The notes beneath the pieces were generated by a model, which ran no database searches, had not been told where the DNA came from, and saw only the letters and a list, made by a program, of their open reading frames with translations. A DNA stretch of 64,000 bases, taken from Leuctra nigra. Its lineage: Eukaryota > Arthropoda > Insecta > Plecoptera > Leuctridae. Shown one piece after another: positions 19,752 to 31,497 of this stretch (the stretch's first letter is position 1; every line of letters begins with the position of its first letter). The position numbers and the translations under genes were made by a program. The DNA lies in NCBI GenBank assembly GCA_934045905.1, contig OW203768.1:24891060-24955059 (forward strand). The letters run 5' to 3'.

Positions 19752-22700
19752 CTGGAGACAAGAATACACACTAATTAGAGCATGGTCCAAGGTACAGCAC
19801 GAGCCTCCACAACCCGCGCCGTCGAGAGACTACACCCCTGTCTCTCTGGCCCAACGGTAGCAACTAGCAGGAGAGTAAATGATCACCCGTCCAACAGCTG
19901 ACCGCACTCAATGTTGCTTAACCTCGGTAATCAACCGTGGTATCCAAACACCAGCAGGAGTCTTCACTTCACTCTCCTGCGTAAACAATCGTAGCCAACT
20001 CTGAAACCGATTGGCATTGGATTTGTTGCATTGGATTTACTGAAACTACTTTCCCTTGTCGGCATCGAAGTACCTTCTGCTGCGAGAAGAGAATCAGAAT
20101 GGAAAGAACTACAGTTTACTGACACGGACATAAGATAGAAGCTCTGGAGATGTGATGGCGCTGGGATGAATGGCAAGATGCTGTTGACCTACCTCGTCCT
20201 TGCTACAGCCCATGCTCTTGAACCGGATGTTCTTGTCTGCCTCGGGCTGCTTGCCTTTCCCGAACGCGTAGAAGCAGTGTTTCTCTTCGCATTTGGTCTC
20301 CGTGGGCTGAGTCACACAGGACGTGTCCTCAGACGTGTCCTTTTCGTCCTGGGAACATTGGTCAAGTCACGTGACGATTCACACGGTCGTTCTAAACTTT
20401 CCGAGTTTGCCGAAGTTCAGAATCGCCGTTCCAAAATCTCCCGAGTGATCTACTAGGAAAACGCTCTGTATAACGCGTTGATGAGCGAGCACGGACACGC
20501 GCAACACCTCGAACCGAAATTATGTCTATCGAAAATATCATTAAAAGCCAATAATTCTTGAAATTCGTCAGACTTGTAGGTATAAAAATCTCCAAATATT
20601 CCTAAAGTATTAAGCCCCAATTACACTGTGCAATTTCTTGAACAACTTCTGTCACATTCCCATTTTTCATACAATTTTGTGTTTACACGACGCAACTTTC
20701 TGTCACAGAACTTAAAACATGTTCTAATTTCCATTCAAGAAGTGTGACACAGAAGTGTGGTACAGAAGTTGTACAAGAAATTGCACCGTGTAAATGGGGC
20801 TTTAGTCCCAATGACCATGCAAAGTTTTAAGTTGATCGATTGAACCTATAATTAAAATGTTCCTAGTCAATATTCAAAAATCATAGTTACAAAAATATAC
20901 CTAGGACCACTCATATGATATAAGTGTGTGTACTCACACAATATTAGACGATCTGTTGAACGGTCATATCAGTTTCATACGTTTGAAAGTTTCTGCTCTA
21001 ACTACCTTGGAACTATAAAGAGTCGAAGTAGCCGTGATCAACATTTTCGAGAAATTTGACAGCCAACACGCTAAATGTCCGTAAAATGTCAATAACTTTT
21101 GGATTTAAACACATATAAGTCTGAAAATTCAAAATTGTCAAAAATACAGATAATGTAAATCCCAATGACCATGCAAAGTTTTAAGTTGATCGGTCCCACG
21201 GTTCTAGTTTAAATTTCAAAAATCATATGAAAGATTTTTTTAAATTTTAACCAATTGGAGGATTTGGCTGAAACTTTGTAAGATTGGGTATAATGTTGGT
21301 CGTAATGACTTATCAACATTTCAAATTGATCGGAACAACCAATCGAAAGATAATTTTTTTTAAATTTGAACCAATCACATGATCCCGTTCAAAAACGATC
21401 CCAGGGACCGCATAGATTACGTTAGTATATGTGCAAAATTTCAGATCGATTGGTTGTGCCGTTTAACCTGGGCTGTGAACACAAAAAAACAAAAAAACAA
21501 AAAAACAACAAAAAAACACACACAGAGAAAGTGCCATAAGAGTACCGTGGTGACGCTCGCTACGCTCGCTCAATTATTTAAATATACATTTGTTTAATGC
21601 ATGTTGACAGTTGACCAGGCCCAAGTATTTGTCCCCAAAACATGAGTTTTGAAGTTTCAAAGCTGGAGGCATGACTGCAACTTTTATTCTCGAAAACATC
21701 AAATATTTTAAAAAAACACATGAACACACAAAGACTTGTGTCCCTAGCAATGGGATACACTCTATGAGGTTGGCATTGAGGGTTAAGCCTGATGCACAAT
21801 TGAATTAATGTTTATGGTTTAGTGTTTAGTGTTTAAGAGAAATGAAAGGTGCTGTATAACGTTACCATGCACAACTGTCATAAGCGTCATAAGGTTTAGT
21901 GTTTAAGGTTTAAGCTGAAATAGGAAATCAACAAAATCAATTTCTTATTGCAAAACACTATTTCACCTTATGACGAACCAATCAGAAGAGAGCAGAGTAA
22001 AGCCTGATGCACAATTGAATTAAGGTTTATGGTTTAGTGTTTAGTGTTTAGTGTTTAGTGTTTAAGAGAAATGGAAGGTGCTGTTATAACGTTACCATGC
22101 ACAACTGTCATAAGCGTTATAAGGTTTAGTGTTTAAGGTTTAAGCTGAAATAGGAAATCAACAAAATCAATTTCTTATTGCAAAACACTATTTCACCTTA
22201 TGACGAACCAATCAGAAGAGAGCAGAGTAAAGCCTGATGCACAATTGAATTAAGGTTTATGGTTTAGTGTTTAGTGTTTAGTGTTTAGTGTTTAAGAGAA
22301 ATGGAAGGTGCTGTTATAACGTTACCATGCACAACTGTCATAAGCGTTATAAGGTTTAGTGTTTAAGGTTTAAGCTGAAATAAGAAATCAACAAAATCCA
22401 TTTCTTATTGCAAAACACTATTTCACCTTTTGACGAACCAATCAGAAGAGAGCAGAGTAAATGTCAATGTCAAATTCGTACGGGAAAATGAAAAGTCGTC
22501 TGAATTAATGTCATTGGAAGCATTTTAATTTGATATTTGTGCCTAATCTTGCTCATATATTTGTTTCCATATCATTTTTCGATCAATTATTTAATTTTAT
22601 CATGGTGAAATAATCTCGTGAAATAAGCAATTGTGCACTGGACTCTGTTATAACATCTTAAACACTAATCACTAAACATTAAACCATAAACCTTAATTCA

Positions 22701-22813
22701 ATTGTGCATCAGGCTTTACAAGAACTTACTTCGGTGAAGAGACAGGTGTAGCATTTGATCGCAAGGGAAGCAGATACCAGAGTCAAGCAGAGGAACAGCG
22801 AGCGAAGAAGCAT
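19548..22813 (-). CDS. Ly6/uPAR three-finger protein, GPI-type, three coding exons
   Basis: Exons joined 22813-22730, 20348-20193, 19751-19548; all junctions are GT-AG and phase 0, giving 147 residues. Residues 1-18 are a signal peptide (MLLRSLFLCLTLVSASLA) followed at once by KCYTC, the classic start of the Ly6 fold. Ten cysteines follow the Ly6 order, finishing CTCSKDLCNNS, where the Cys-Asn pair is the family hallmark. The last 20 or so residues are hydrophobic with small residues before them (NYSSAPLATPTYL), as expected for replacement by a GPI anchor. Insect relatives include quiver/sleepless- and boudin-type proteins acting at the cell surface on channels, receptors or septate junctions; which one this resembles cannot be told by eye. 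Intron 1 holds Helitron-like and MITE insertions. No frameshift or stop interrupts it. Confidence 0.86.
20193..20348 (-). CDS. Ly6 gene, exon 2
   Basis: Acceptor CCCAG at 20350-20349, donor GTAGGT at 20192-20187. 156 bases, 52 codons, with five cysteines in the fingers (residues about 29-80 of the precursor). Confidence 0.85.
20453..21573 (-). mobile_element. Helitron-like repeat, copy C
   Basis: Read on the minus strand it starts TTGAGCGAGCGTAGCGAGCG at 21573 (after A) and ends GCGTTTTCCTAG at 20453 (before T). The last bases contain the AACGC...GCGTT stem a few bases before CTAG. It lies in Ly6 intron 1 and is interrupted by a MITE at 20613-20801. Confidence 0.72.
20613..20801. mobile_element. 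PIF/Harbinger-like MITE (TTA duplication), nested
   Basis: Ends AGCCCCAATTACAC and GTGTAAATGGGGCT, with CAATTTCTTG / CAAGAAATTG just inside. TTA lies on both sides (20610-20612, 20802-20804). Other Helitron-like copies read AAATATTGGTCCC at this point, without it. Confidence 0.82.
21786..22715. mobile_element. PIF/Harbinger-like MITE with internal triplication
   Basis: Ends AGCCTGATGCACAATTGAAT and the inverse ATTCAATTGTGCATCAGGCT, flanked by TTA (21783-21785, 22716-22718). Three tandem copies of a 215-230-bp unit start at 21786, 22001 and 22231, each beginning with the left terminus; only one right terminus exists. It stops 14 bases short of the Ly6 exon 1 donor side, inside intron 1. Confidence 0.82.
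22730..22813 (-). CDS. Ly6 gene, exon 1 (signal peptide)
   Basis: ATG at 22813; 84 bases, 28 codons, ending CTCTTCACCGAA before GTAAGT (22729-22724). Encodes the signal peptide and the KCYTC motif. A 5' UTR probably precedes it; ACACTTGTTTCTCTTGTGGC lies just outside. Confidence 0.85.
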
Positions 22814-23141
22814 GATTCTCAGACACTTGTTTCTCTTGTGGCATTGAGAAGACCGTGGCCAAGGTCTATATATTCACACGAGAAGCTTGATCGGCAAAGC
22901 ACACATTTAAATGCAACTGCCCCGATATCTGTACTGTATACCAACACCCATAAAAATCACTCCGTGTGAAAATACCAGCCAAGTCTCTTCAACTAAAAAA
23001 ATTGAAGAAATCTAAATACTCAGCACTGAAAAGTAGTGATATCAAAAATTGGCCAAGTCAAAATTTTTCAAAAAATACTTTGCGCATCGTGAATTATAAA
23101 TAGTATAGAAGTTGGCCGTAATCAAATAATATACTTATTTA

Positions 23142-24025
23142 TTGAGCGAGCGAAGCGAGCGTCTCCTTTTGACTCGTTTGACACGGACCTCTGTTTTTTT
23201 TTTTGTTTTTGTTTTTGGCTGCTAAATGGAGCAACTGAAATCGCACCGTTTCACCGATCGACCTGAAATTTGGCACACATGTAGAGACAACCTTCTCTGT
23301 TTGCTGACCCATTTTTTTTTTGAAATCTATCAATTGGTTAAAATTTAAATAAACATCTCCTGATAGGCTGAAAAATGAAAATGGTCTTCGACAAATGTGA
23401 TCAACCTTATATTTTGCATGGTCATTAAGACCAACATTGTCTCTTATTTTACAAATTTTCAGCCAAACCGTCTCATTGGTTAAAATTTAAAAAAATATTT
23501 CATGTGCTTTTTAAAATTTAAACCAGAACCGTTTGACCGATCAACTTAAAAATTTGCATGGTCATCGGGTCCAACATTATCTGTATTTTCGACAATTTTC
23601 AGACTAAACTGTGTTTAAATTCAATAGTTATTGACAGTTTACGGATATTTTGCGTGTTGGCTGTCATATTTCTCGAATTTCACATTTCACGGCATCTTCG
23701 AATCTTCACTTCAAGGTTGTTAGAGCTGAAACTTTCAAACGTATATTATTATGAAACTGATATGACCGTTTAAAACGAGATCCTGTGATTTTTGTTAATT
23801 AACAAGGAATCGTTCAATCATAAAGGTTCAATCGATAAACTTAAAACTTTGCGTGGTTATTGGGACCAATATTTTAGGAATTGTTGGAGATTTTCATACA
23901 AGTCTGTGACGAAATTTAAGAATTATTGGCTTTTAAGGACATTTTCGATAAACAGAATTTCGGTTCGAGGTATTGCGCCGTATCCGTGCTCGCTCATCAA
24001 CGCGTTACTCAGAGCGTTTTCCTAG
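23142..24025 (+). mobile_element. Helitron-like repeat, copy A
   Basis: TTGAGCGAGCGAAGCGAGCG start after A (23141), CAGAGCGTTTTCCTAG end before T (24026), 884 bp. An AACGC/GCGTT stem precedes the end by seven bases. No target duplication is needed to restore the host hairpin. Non-coding, with A- or T-rich tract near the 5' end. Confidence 0.75.
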
Positions 24026-24823
24026 TACTTATAATATATCTATAATGCACTAAAAAAAACGATGCGCCAAGCATTTTTTGAAAAATTTTGACTTGGCCAA
24101 TTTTTTGATATCACTACTTTTCAGTGCTGAATTTTTAGATTTCTTCAATTTTTTTAGTTGAAGAGACTTGGCTGGTATTTTTACACGCTGTGTTTTTTAT
24201 GGGGATATCACTTATTTTTTTCAGTTTATTCTTACAACTTGTAACATTATATTGTGGCACCAAAGACTATAATTCCCTTAAAAAAATACGCCTTTGTGAT
24301 TTGGTTGCTGAGAAAAGTTGTGCTTGTTACTATGTATATGCTATAAATAATATGCTATGAATTATAGCGAAAGTTTCGTTCCAATCGGTCCAGCCGTTCT
24401 CGAATTATGGCATCACTTCCGGTTTTCAAAATGGCGGCTGACATCACTGCCACCTAAAATTTGTATCTGCAATGTTATATAACATTATAAACCTTCTGAA
24501 TATGTAGTTATTGTTATAAGAGATGATTTTAGTAAGATTTTGCAATTTTATGACGTCAATTCCGGTGTCGGTAATAGTACATTTCTATTTCGACTATTGA
24601 TATTTAATAAAGATGTGCGTCCGAATCGTTTGGCGCTAGTTTCGTCCCGATCGGTCTATTTGTTTTTGAGATATTACGTCACTTCCGGTTTCAAAATGGC
24701 GGCACAAAAAAATCGTAAGGGCAAGGTATCATCAGACCCCAAAAGTGCACATGTGGTTAAAATTTCAGATCGATCGGTTCAGCCGTTTAGGCTGTGGCCC
24801 TATCAACGGGGTCGCCTGATATC

Positions 24824-24861
24824 AGAATCATCATCATTATCATCATCATCATCATCAGATA
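24824..24861 (+). repeat. (ATC)n microsatellite
   Basis: About twelve ATC/ATT triplets inside the composite tail. Confidence 0.85.
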
Positions 24862-25149
24862 AAAGGGGTGTAATTTCACTGTTTTCACGGCCCTCTAGCT
24901 CGCAAATGGCATAACCTGTTGTTCACAAATTTGGTATAGGTGTGGGGTGGGCCATAGCTCGAAATTAAGATATTTTGCAACAATGTGAGATTTTCAAATT
25001 TTGAGATCCAGTAGGCCGAAAATGCCATGTTGTTGCTTACAGTAAAAGTGGTTGGTCTGCTCCTCAGTTTATTAGGCATTTACGGTATGTTGAGTGAGTG
25101 TGAGTGTACGGTACGACTTGGCTGGGTGGAGCGACCGCTCCACTAGATT

Positions 25150-25869
25150 ATGAGCGACCCTTATCAAAACAAAGTATCTATTATTCCTGAATTTTTTGAT
25201 AAATATTTTTGCAACTTATTACTTTATGCAATGGGGCTCCACACTTCAAGCTTATAATAGAGGGAGCTAGATGCGATTGTTCCCCGTTGCTATGGCAACA
25301 GATCAAATGTTGTTGACATTTGCTAGATTTGTCTGAATTGAAAACAAAAGAAGTTGTTTAACATAAAGTGATCTTCTATTATAAAAAGTAAGTAATTGAA
25401 ACTATTTCTATACATTATGTTACATTTTAAAACAATTACCTTCACTCCGAACACAACAGTTTGGCATTATATTTCAAATACAAGAAGTTTAAAGTGAGCT
25501 GTCATCTATCTGTCAGATTGTACAGACATGCGTGGTAGGAAAAAGGTACAATTGTAGCTAGCGCTCCGTATAGTGAGAGCAAATGGCAGCGTGGAAGCCT
25601 ATTAGAAGATGCCAGATTCGCAGAAGGTTTTAAGCAATGCAAAATAATTAGTTATTCGCGCAAATAAGCAATACATGATGGAGCTACTTCTGGCAAGATT
25701 GCTACTGTCGGTCTGCGGAGTCACCTATTTGTTTTTACAGTTCGTGTTTCCACTCAATAGTGCAGTGGAAAAGGAGAAACAATTGAAATTGAAATGTAGT
25801 TACAAGATTATATTTTGAGCCATAACTAAAACAAATAAATCAAATATTTATAATTATATTTATATAAAT
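25150..25869. other. No gene seen
   Basis: AT-rich sequence up to the LINE fragment. No exon or element end recognised. Confidence 0.4.
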
Positions 25870-27552
25870 GTGCCACTGATATCATCCCTGATGGTACCTC
25901 TAGTACTAATTCTAGTAGTATTTTCTGATTATTTTAGTACTACTTTCACTCCAATCTCACATGCCAATGTCACCGACCTTCCTCCTGCTCCTTCATATGG
26001 ACAGGAGAGTCTGTGTTCTTTCACTGTTACCAAGAAGGATGTGGAATTTTACTTAAGGGATTTAAAGTGCGCAAAATCTCCTGGACCTGACGGAATCCCA
26101 ATTTTTATTCTTAAATATTGTAGGGACGGAATTTCACAACCTCTAGCGGATCTATTTAATAGGTCTTTACTGTCAGGAGTATTCCCAGATAAATGGAAAC
26201 TATCGCACATTACACCAGTTTTAAAAAAGGGAAGCCGTCTGAAAGTTATTAATTACAGGCCAATATCTTTGTTATCAGTTATTTCTAAGGTTTTTGAAAA
26301 AATTCTACATAAGAAAATATATAATCATGTGTCTAAGCATGTATCAAGTGCGCAGCACGGATTTGTACGACAACGTTCTACCATAACAAACCTTGCAGAG
26401 TACACTTCTTTTATTGCAAGTAGCATCAATAACAAAGACCAGGTTGACTCAGTGTACACTGATTTCACCAAGGCTTTTGATCATGTGGATCACCAGCTTC
26501 TACTTCACAAACTGAGTGGTTATGGTATTTGCGGTTCTCTCCACAGTCTTTTAGAGGATTACTTGCGGAACAGAAAACAGAAGGTTGTTATTGACTCGAG
26601 TTCGTCATCAACTCAACTAGTAACTTCGGGTGTACCTCAAGGGTCAATTTTGGGTCCCCTGTTTTTCACCTTGTTCGTCAATGACATCCCTAATAACATG
26701 ACATCTCAGTGTCTCATGTACGCGGACGATCTGAAAATATTCAGGTCTGTCAATAACGTAAGAGACTGCATCAAACTTCAAAACGATGTAAGTGTTTTGC
26801 TTTCATGGTGCAAGTTGTGGAAGCTGAGTCTGAATTTCTCTAAATGTAGCATTATCACTTTCACAAATAAAAGAAAGAACGTTGTACATTTCAACTATGA
26901 ACTAGAAAATAAGAATATTGCTCGTGTTAACTTTATAAGGGATTTAGGAGTGACGATGGCTCATGATTTTACTTATAGCAAGCACTTTGAAACTATTAAG
27001 CCTAAAGCATATAAGATGTTGGGACTTTTAAGACGAAACTGTTTCAGACATTTTAATCGAACAACCAACAGGCTACTCTATATCTCCTTGGTCAGGCCAC
27101 AGGTGGAATATGGCAGTGTTATTTGGAGTCCTCACCAAATAACTAAAATTAGAAGTCTTGAGCGGGTGCAAAGTAGGTTCATGAGCCTGACAAGTCAACT
27201 GTCTACTGAAGAGTTTAGACAAACTGATTATTCGGTGCATTGTAATTTATTTAAGTTGCCTAGTCTGAGTGATAGAAGACAGGTTGCAGATATGATGTTT
27301 TTATTCAAAATAGTGAACAGTCTGATCAAGAGTGAGTTTTTATTAGCACAACTTCAATTCCATGTACCGTCCCGAGTGGCGAGAAGTCACAATCATTTCA
27401 GACCTTATTCTAGTCGACTTAATATTTTTAATAACATGTGTATTGTCCGGATACAGGAATGTTTCAATAGGATGGTCAAAATTAACTGTCATCTGGATTT
27501 TAATTTTAATACCATAACTGTGTTCAAATTGAATGTAATTAAAACACTGTAA
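25870..27552 (+). pseudogene. LINE reverse transcriptase (ORF2, endonuclease missing)
   Basis: An uninterrupted frame of about 560 codons opening with GTG, so no native start. The first 30 codons may be out of the original frame. Motifs: SPGPDGIPIFILKY (fingers), NYRPISLLSVISKVFEKIL, AQHGFVRQRSTITNL, the palm aspartate in TDFTKAFDHVDH, GVPQGSILGPLFFTLFVNDI, catalytic MYADDLK, then WKLSLNFSKCSIITFTNK and the thumb. The C-terminal part carries LLYISLVRPQVEYGS and a conserved RVQSRF. The upstream endonuclease domain is absent, as in a typical truncated insertion. The open frame suggests a fairly recent copy. Confidence 0.88.
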
Positions 27553-27735
27553 TTTGTCTCTGTTCATTGTTGACTGATGTGTTATTTAATATTATCTTGT
27601 TAAATGTTCTGTTTTTATTCTAATCTAACGAACCTGTTTCAGGGAAATCTGTTTTGTCTGCTATATGTTTTTATTATATTTGCACATTGTGGAATTTGGT
27701 TTCTGTTGCAAATAAAGATATAATAATATAATAAT
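25870..27735 (+). mobile_element. LINE fragment 2 (Jockey/CR1-like), 5' truncated
   Basis: Homology starts just before the reverse transcriptase domain; the 3' end has AATAAAG (about 27712) and a TAATAATA-type tail to about 27735. Same family as 12190-13590, but retaining more of the 5' side. Confidence 0.85.
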
Positions 27736-28621
27736 AATCCACCAGAGGTCAGTCATGTTCTTTATTTTCTCAAATAGCACAGTTATAACCGATCTCTTCT
27801 AACATGCTAATAAAATGTTAAAACTAAACCATTTATTTTTATGAATTATTATATGAGCAAATTGAAATGTGATATTTTGAATAGAATTCATAGCTTGCAC
27901 GAACTTCTTTTGTTTTATATTAGCAATGCTAAATTATTGAATCTTCCACCGAGGACGGACATTACATTGGCACGTTGACAGGTCAGATTTATAACTTTAT
28001 TGAGGTAAATCGATGTATTTTTGTAATGTGAGTGATTCCTCTGCGTACTAAAGATATCTCCGGAGCCTATACAATTTCCCAGGTACCCATTATCTATAAA
28101 ATATCGTCAAAAAAGCAGAGAATCACAGCTATTCTGCGTGCCATTAAGATGGCGGCATGGCAACAATGGATGACATCACATGCAACCTATGAATTTAAAT
28201 TTTGAGCAGTTGAAATAGGCTGAGGGTTGCAAATAATCCGTGGTCTTGGCATGATCTTGGCACTTCAAATGATGTGTACGTATTACATTCGATCTCAGTT
28301 TCTGCTGCATATTTTTCTCGTCCCTTTTACGTTTTGACCTGTATATTATGTGGTGTAGTACGAGTACGAACCCATCAAGAGTCAAGACTATATTTTCTAT
28401 TGCCATAGGTAAATAATCTATCCCAGTAATTTACTCGAACTACCATATATGTGAGGACCAGCAAGTTGGCTATCAATATTGAACCAAAAGAAAGCATCAA
28501 TAACGACCACACAATTACATTGAAACTAATGGCAGATGCGACAACCTAGCAAGTGAGCGCAAAGTTTACAAAAGTCAGACCATGAAAAATGAGTTCCATT
28601 CTATTTACATCTATGCACTGG
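27736..28621. other. No gene seen
   Basis: Contains GCCATTAAGATGGCGGC (28140), which echoes the composite tail; otherwise nothing recognised. Confidence 0.35.
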
Positions 28622-28629
28622 CTTTTAGC

Positions 28630-29367
28630 TAGGGATGGAGCGAACCTGGATTTTGATATCGACTATCGATATCATTTATATATCGATATATATCGATATA
28701 TCGATATCGCGATATATCGATATATTGAAATATTGAAATATCGAAATATCGATATATTGAAGTATCGATATATTGAAATATCGATATATTGAAATATTGA
28801 AATATCGAAATATCGAAATATCGAAATATTGAAATATCGAAATATTGATATATGACAATATTATATTTCGATGTAGGTATGGAAATATTGATATATCGCT
28901 AAATGCCTTAAATTGCTCCTAAAACTGATAGGAAAATCAAAAGAAAATTTAAATAGAAATAACAGAGCCGTTGCAAAATAAAGGGTCACCGGCCAGATAA
29001 GAAAGAAATGTGAATAATCTGAGAAATTGTCCTAAAATGTGATAAACGCTGCACTGCAAATATGAATTATTTTGCCATAGTAGGTATAAACTTCAATTAA
29101 GAATATAGTTGTATCATACGGTAAAGCTTCGATATATCGATATTTCAATATATCGATATTTCAATATTTCGATATTTCAATATTTCAATATATCGATATT
29201 TCAATATTTCGATATTTCGATATTTCAATATTTCAATATATCGATATTTCAATATTTCGATATATCGATATTTCAATATATCGATATTCAATATATTCAG
29301 GTATCGATATTTCGATATTTTTTTGATATCGATATATATCGATATATCGATATTTTCTCCATCCCTA
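28630..29367. mobile_element. hAT MITE filled with TATCGATA repeats
   Basis: Ends TAGGGATGGAG and CTCCATCCCTA, flanked by the perfect 8-bp duplication CTTTTAGC (28622-28629, 29368-29375). Two arrays of TATCGATA/TTGAAATATCGA words (28660-28860 and 29128-29350) are mutually inverted around an AT-rich 260-base core without coding capacity. Confidence 0.9.
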
Positions 29368-29744
29368 CTTTTAGCGAACAACCCATGTCAAGGAGAGTGG
29401 ACAAGGGGGAATGGAAACGCACCGTCCTTTTCACTGCAGCCGATGAGAGGCAAATGATGTGAAGGTTCCCAATAGAGTGCACAAGGCGATGCTGTACGTG
29501 ATGCATTCCACTTGCGCATGTCTGTACGCAGCCATTAGCCATGTTACTTCAATTAGAGCTGAGAATTGGTCTTAATGAGCGGATTAGCTGGTTTGTTTAC
29601 ACATCTCTTCACTACACAAGCGACAACATCCAAGACTTCTTAACATCACATTCACAGCGATTTGCAAGGTGAAGAGTCTTGAAAATATCTACGCTCAAAT
29701 AATGAAACGCGAAGAAAAATATTGGGGTTTGGGCGAAGGGTTTC

Positions 29745-30105
29745 CAAGATTTATGATTTATGAAAATTTCTAAAATTTCATAAGATTCCGAGATTTCAAA
29801 GATTTCAAAAGATTTTGAAAGATTTTAATGACAGAGGATTTCTAAAGATTTACAATGATTTACAAAAATTTCCGCAGATTTTACAAGATTTCCCAGATTT
29901 CACGAGATTCCCGAGATTTCCAAAATTTCCTGGATTGTTCGAAGATTTTAATAGATTTCCAAAACTATTTAAATATTTCCTAATATTTCCTAATATTTCC
30001 AAAATTTAGAAAGATTTTCTAAGATTTCTAAGATTTGATTTTTTTTGAAGATTTCCTAGATTTCCAAGATTTCCGAAGATTTCCAAAGATTTCCAGGCTA
30101 GTGTA
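29745..30105. repeat. Degenerate AAGATTTCC array
   Basis: About 360 bases of imperfect 9-11-bp units (AAGATTTCCA, AGATTTCACG and similar), most regular at 30045-30100. No coding value. Confidence 0.85.
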
Positions 30106-30462
30106 CACCAGATTTCCGGAGTTGGTTTGGGAGCGAAGATGCCCCCAAGAAAATGTTATCTGTTGTAAATGTTGTATCTTTTCTATTGTTAAATAAGTCC
30201 GAATTTTAATAGATGTCACCGTCAAGATTTTCCCTATTTAAAAAGTATGCTATGCAATTTTTCACCGTCAATAGCTGCAAGGGCATACCCAGGATGACAT
30301 TTCGGGGAGAGCGGAAGTTTTTAGTACTTGAAAAAATTACAGTTACCAACAGGGAGTTTGGCGGCGCAGTCCCCGAGGAAACTTGATTCATTGGTCATTT
30401 GATTTGGTGCAATTTTGAATCGCAGAGAAGTTAAGTATCACCTTAATTAAGGTGATACTAGC

Positions 30463-30960
30463 GCTCGGCCGTTTTAGAAAATTGAGAGAGAAAAATTGTT
30501 GCATAAGTGAGTGTAACTTTTACAGGATGTTCACATGATCAGTCTGATTGTATATTAGTAGCCCTTTTTAATTTTTGCTTATTGCATCGTTAATTAGGCG
30601 CCGGTAATTCAACAAAACCGCGCAAAACGATGAAATTTGTGATACGATTGGAGACCAAACCCGTAAACCAATTGATCTCAAATATAATCATGATTAGATG
30701 AAAGACAAACTTAGGGTTATCCCTTGGCACATTTTTGAAATTTAATTTTATACGGCGCCCAGGGAGACGAGAAAATAGCTAATTTTTCACCAAAAATCCA
30801 CTAATTATTACTAATTAACGAAACAAAAAATTAAAAATGTACCAAGGGATAACCCTAAGTTTGTCTTTTCACGATTAAAATTTCAAATAATTTGGTCAAC
30901 CCATTTCGTCTCCAATCGTATCGCAAAAAGTGTCTACAAAAAGCAGCAAAATCGCTCGCG
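30463..30960. repeat. Dispersed repeat R2, copy 2, with internal inverted part
   Basis: Matches 1541-1910 from GCGCTCGGCCGTTTTAGAAA onward. Bases 30835-30930 (AAGGGATAACCCTAAGTTTG, GTCTCCAATCGTATCG) are the inverse of 30645-30735, so this copy can fold as a long hairpin. Confidence 0.72.
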
Positions 30961-31438
30961 CTTGCAGCACCTTAAATGTCCACAAATTTGTCAGAGGTTT
31001 AGCAAATGCAGTTCGGGGGTGTAAAGCCCTGGAAATTTTTGAAATTTTAACTCAATTTCAATCATTTTGATATGTTTTTAACTCTTTTTTAAATTTGTTT
31101 TTAACGAATTATTTTAAGTGTGCTTCGGGTGGCCGAACGTCTTGCTTGCCGGGAAGAAATCACACAATAATTTCAGAATGTATTTGTCACTGATATCGGT
31201 GTTTGTCAAGTCGAGAGGGGAAGGGGGCGGTAACAATTTCTCTTTCAAATGCGATTATCACGTTTATTGACTTGTACCAAGTGAAGATTAATTCGTGATA
31301 TTGTGTGACTTTACGTTCAAATAGAAGATCTCTTCTGATCAAATACAATGCGAATGGATATTCTTCATTGCCTCGTACAGGTAGATGTCGATAAATACAA
31401 ACTATAAAGTGAAGTAATTTTCCTGCTCACGGGATTCG
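30961..31438. other. No gene seen
   Basis: Nothing recognised. Confidence 0.35.
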
Positions 31439-31497
31439 AACTCAAGTCCCCTGAATGCCGAGTCCAGTGCTCTACCAACTGAGCTACAGTTGGTGGG
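31436..31497 (-). repeat. tRNA-like sequence (SINE head or pseudo-tRNA)
   Basis: On the minus strand: CTG, TA, GCTCAGTTGGTAGAGC (D-arm), CTGGA CTCGGCA TTCAG (anticodon arm, CGG in anticodon position), then GAGTTCGAATCCCG (B-box). The T-stem and acceptor stem pair poorly, so it is probably a degenerate tRNA-derived element. Confidence 0.6.

Larger units (their letters stand above)
22947..25149 (+). mobile_element. Composite hairpin-plus-tail repeat, copy 3 (loop carries a Helitron-like insertion)
   Basis: Left arm from 22947 (ACCCATAAAAATCACTCCGT), right arm 24040-24204, tail 24205-25149 ending TGGAGCGACCGCTCCACTAG then ATTA. The hairpin loop is occupied by Helitron-like copy A (23142-24025). 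Tail text includes GGTTTTCAAAATGGCGGCTG and a second AAAATGGCGGC box. The tail matches 13835-16540 in reverse. Confidence 0.78.

Noticed and set aside
23142..24025. Target duplication TACTTAT around Helitron-like copy A
   Set aside because: A near match exists by eye, but the other copies show no duplication and all fit the A/T rule better.
28589..29462. YRYIDI and ISIFQYF repeat proteins
   Set aside because: TATCGATA arrays of a hAT MITE read in frame.
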